Source: Leucobacter sp. CX169
GTDB lineage: Bacteria > Actinomycetota > Actinomycetes > Actinomycetales > Microbacteriaceae
Reading direction: 5' to 3'
Assembly (NCBI RefSeq): GCF_017161405.1
Contig: NZ_CP071051.1
Span: forward strand, 1,984,001-2,048,000
DNA length: 64,000 nt
Shown here: in pieces, positions 62,893 through 64,000 of the stretch
How the letters are laid out: every line of letters starts with the position of its first letter
Position numbering within the stretch: position 1 is the first letter of the stretch
Position numbers and translations under genes: made by a program
Notes under the pieces: generated by a model
Databases searched by the model: none
Told to the model about the DNA's origin: nothing
What the model saw: only the letters and a program-made list of their open reading frames with translations

Positions 62893-63450
62893 TTACTCGG
62901 GTCGCACCTCGTAGACCAACCGCGCGAACTGCCCGACCTGGCGGACGGAGGCGAGGTGGAGCCGGTCGGACTCAAGCCGGCGCGGCAACAGCGGCGCCCC
63001 GGCGGCGAGCGCGACCGGCGCAATCGACAGTGCGATCTCGTCAAGCGCGCCGATGTCGAGGAATTGGCCCGCGAGCTCGCCGCCGCCGACCACCCAGATG
63101 TCGCCGTCACCCGCGGCGGCGCGAATCGCGGGCAGAGCCTCGGCCACCGGGCCGGACACCACGCGCACGTCGGCCCCATCGGGGATGGGCAGCTCACGGC
63201 TCGAGAACACGAATGTGGGCTTCTCTCCGTACAGTTCGGCCCAGCGCTCGGGGAACTCCATGAGTTTCTCGTGCTCGAGCACCCACTCGTACGTCGTCGA
63301 TCCCTCGACGAGCACCGCCGCCCGCGAGGGGTATAGCCCCTCCGCGGGCTCGTCACCGCCCTCGACCGAGAAGAGCCAGTCGAGCGAGTGTGCTTCGTCG
63401 GCGATCCAGCCGTTCAGCGTCGTCGCACTGTCAAAGATGATTCGTCCCAT
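62893..63450 (-). CDS. Dihydrofolate reductase-like protein (RibD C-terminal family)
   Basis: 185 residues of the RibD_C/YwjB-type reductase fold. It has IIFDSATTLNGWIADEAHSLDWL at the N terminus, SRAAVLVEGSTTYEWVL and the nucleotide-binding DIWVVGGGELAGQFLDIGALDE. It is probably an NADPH-dependent reductase of unknown substrate, not the folate enzyme itself. The ATG at 63450 has TAGAGT seven bases upstream, overlapping the stop codon of the next gene. An in-frame start ten codons earlier lies inside that gene. Confidence 0.88.
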   Translation of the reverse strand: MGRIIFDSATTLNGWIADEAHSLDWLFSVEGGDEPAEGLYPSRAAVLVEGSTTYEWVLEHEKLMEFPERWAELYGEKPTFVFSSRELPIPDGADVRVVSGPVAEALPAIRAAAGDGDIWVVGGGELAGQFLDIGALDEIALSIAPVALAAGAPLLPRRLESDRLHLASVRQVGQFARLVYEVRPE

Positions 63451-63457
63451 GACTGGG

Positions 63458-63463
63458 ACTCTA
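63458..63463 (-). promoter_or_regulatory. -10 box of the DHFR-like gene embedded in a stop codon
   Basis: TAGAGT on the minus strand, seven bases before the ATG at 63450. Its first three bases are the TAG stop codon of the upstream hydrolase gene. Confidence 0.55.
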
Positions 63464-64000
63464 GACCCGACCGCCGACATTCGGGCCGCCGATCTCGCCC
63501 GCTCCCGCGGCGTCCCCGCGCATCCACCTCGTCAGCCGATTGGCGAACCATTCGGGGCGCTGGAGGGGAATCCCGTGCCCGCACTCCGGTACGACCTCGA
63601 GGACTGCGCCGGGCAACGCGGCGGCGCTCGCCTGGGCCGAGTCGCGCATGAGTCGCCGCTCGCGCCCGCCCACGAGCACGAGCGCCGGTTTGGGAAACCT
63701 CGCCCAGCCGCTCGGAAGCGTGAAGCGGATGTTCTCGCCGACCGCCGAGCGCAGCGTCTCAGGTGAGATGTGGGCGGACAGCTCGATGTATTCGTCGAGG
63801 AGTTCATCCGGGACGAAGAGCTCCCTTGCCTGCAGCCGCGCGAACCAGGGCTGTCGCGCGAGGGGCGCCGCAAGCGACAGCATCGCCAGCGTCGCGCCCG
63901 GCAGCGCGATGGGCCGGGTTTGCGCGCTCACCACGATGACGCTGCGCACGAGGTCCGGCCGTGCCGCGGCCAGCAAGATCGCGAGCTGAGCTCCGAGCGA
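63461..64000 (-). CDS. Alpha/beta hydrolase (partial, 5' end outside window)
   Basis: The frame is open to the window edge and begins SLGAQLAILLAAARPDLVRSVI, the region just after the nucleophile of a GxSxG elbow. It continues to PALVLVGGRERRLMRDSA and a C-terminal catalytic histidine in VVPECGHGIPLQRPEWF. About 179 codons are present; the N-terminal part with the oxyanion loop is missing. Its stop is ten bases before the DHFR-like gene. The substrate is unknown. Confidence 0.88.
   Translation of the reverse strand, partial: SLGAQLAILLAAARPDLVRSVIVVSAQTRPIALPGATLAMLSLAAPLARQPWFARLQARELFVPDELLDEYIELSAHISPETLRSAVGENIRFTLPSGWARFPKPALVLVGGRERRLMRDSAQASAAALPGAVLEVVPECGHGIPLQRPEWFANRLTRWMRGDAAGAGEIGGPNVGGRV

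Overview
The window reads as a chromosomal segment of a high-GC actinomycete, most probably a member of the Microbacteriaceae (inference, not a database result). The grounds are strong GC bias at third codon positions, the gene order argS-lysA-hom-thrC-thrB, the non-mevalonate isoprenoid genes ispG and dxr either side of an rseP homologue, and very frequent leaderless-looking starts. Coding density is high. No rRNA, CRISPR array, insertion sequence or prophage was seen. No gene-free stretch exceeds about 240 bases, provided the 69-codon gene at 11442-11651 is accepted.

Bases 1-7.4 kb hold the minus-strand amino-acid and translation cluster: argS, a DUF2993/LmeA-like membrane-anchored protein, lysA, hom, thrC and the start of thrB. 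A tRNA-Arg(CCG) gene diverges from argS. From 7.4 to 13.8 kb come a membrane alpha/beta hydrolase, a VIT-family metal transporter, an APC permease and an oxidative-stress module (a Fur-family regulator, catalase katA and a 69-residue protein of unknown role). From 13.8 to 26.4 kb lie housekeeping genes: trmB, ispG, rseP, dxr, a tandem-FKBP lipoprotein, an acyltransferase, rsmI, a DsbA-like membrane thiol protein, an MFS exporter, a TRIC/UPF0126 channel and the sulfur-mobilisation pair sufS-sufU.

From 26.4 to 29.8 kb is a methionine-salvage block (mtnD, mtnB, mtnC) facing a divergent aminotransferase that could supply the last step. From 29.8 to 43.8 kb there is a solitary nuclease-like gene, a small membrane protein, a RimK-type ATP-grasp ligase fused to a TrkA-C domain with a divergent retropepsin-like partner, a DUF4192 protein, an aldo/keto reductase, an amino-acid permease, an MFS/GntR pair, a PACE-type efflux protein, a GH1 glycosidase-MFS operon and an SDR. 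From 43.8 to 51.3 kb come a phenol-hydroxylase-type flavoprotein, a CueP-like lipoprotein, an SLC13 permease, a DHA2 exporter and a DUF6325/SHOCT gene cassette.

From 51.3 to 61.1 kb is a coherent accessory catabolic island. It has a seven-gene minus-strand operon (an amidohydrolase, a peptide/nickel-type ABC importer and a second amidohydrolase) facing a GntR regulator and a CynX/NimT-like MFS, with a palindromic operator between them. The end of the window carries a beta-lactamase-fold lipoprotein, an unrecognised protein, a DHFR-like reductase and a truncated alpha/beta hydrolase.

Two sequence-level patterns run through the window. The first is a -10-like hexamer placed 6-8 bases before the start codon of at least a dozen genes (leaderless transcription). 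The second is a dispersed palindrome built on GGCAGGATCCTGCC, found mainly between genes.
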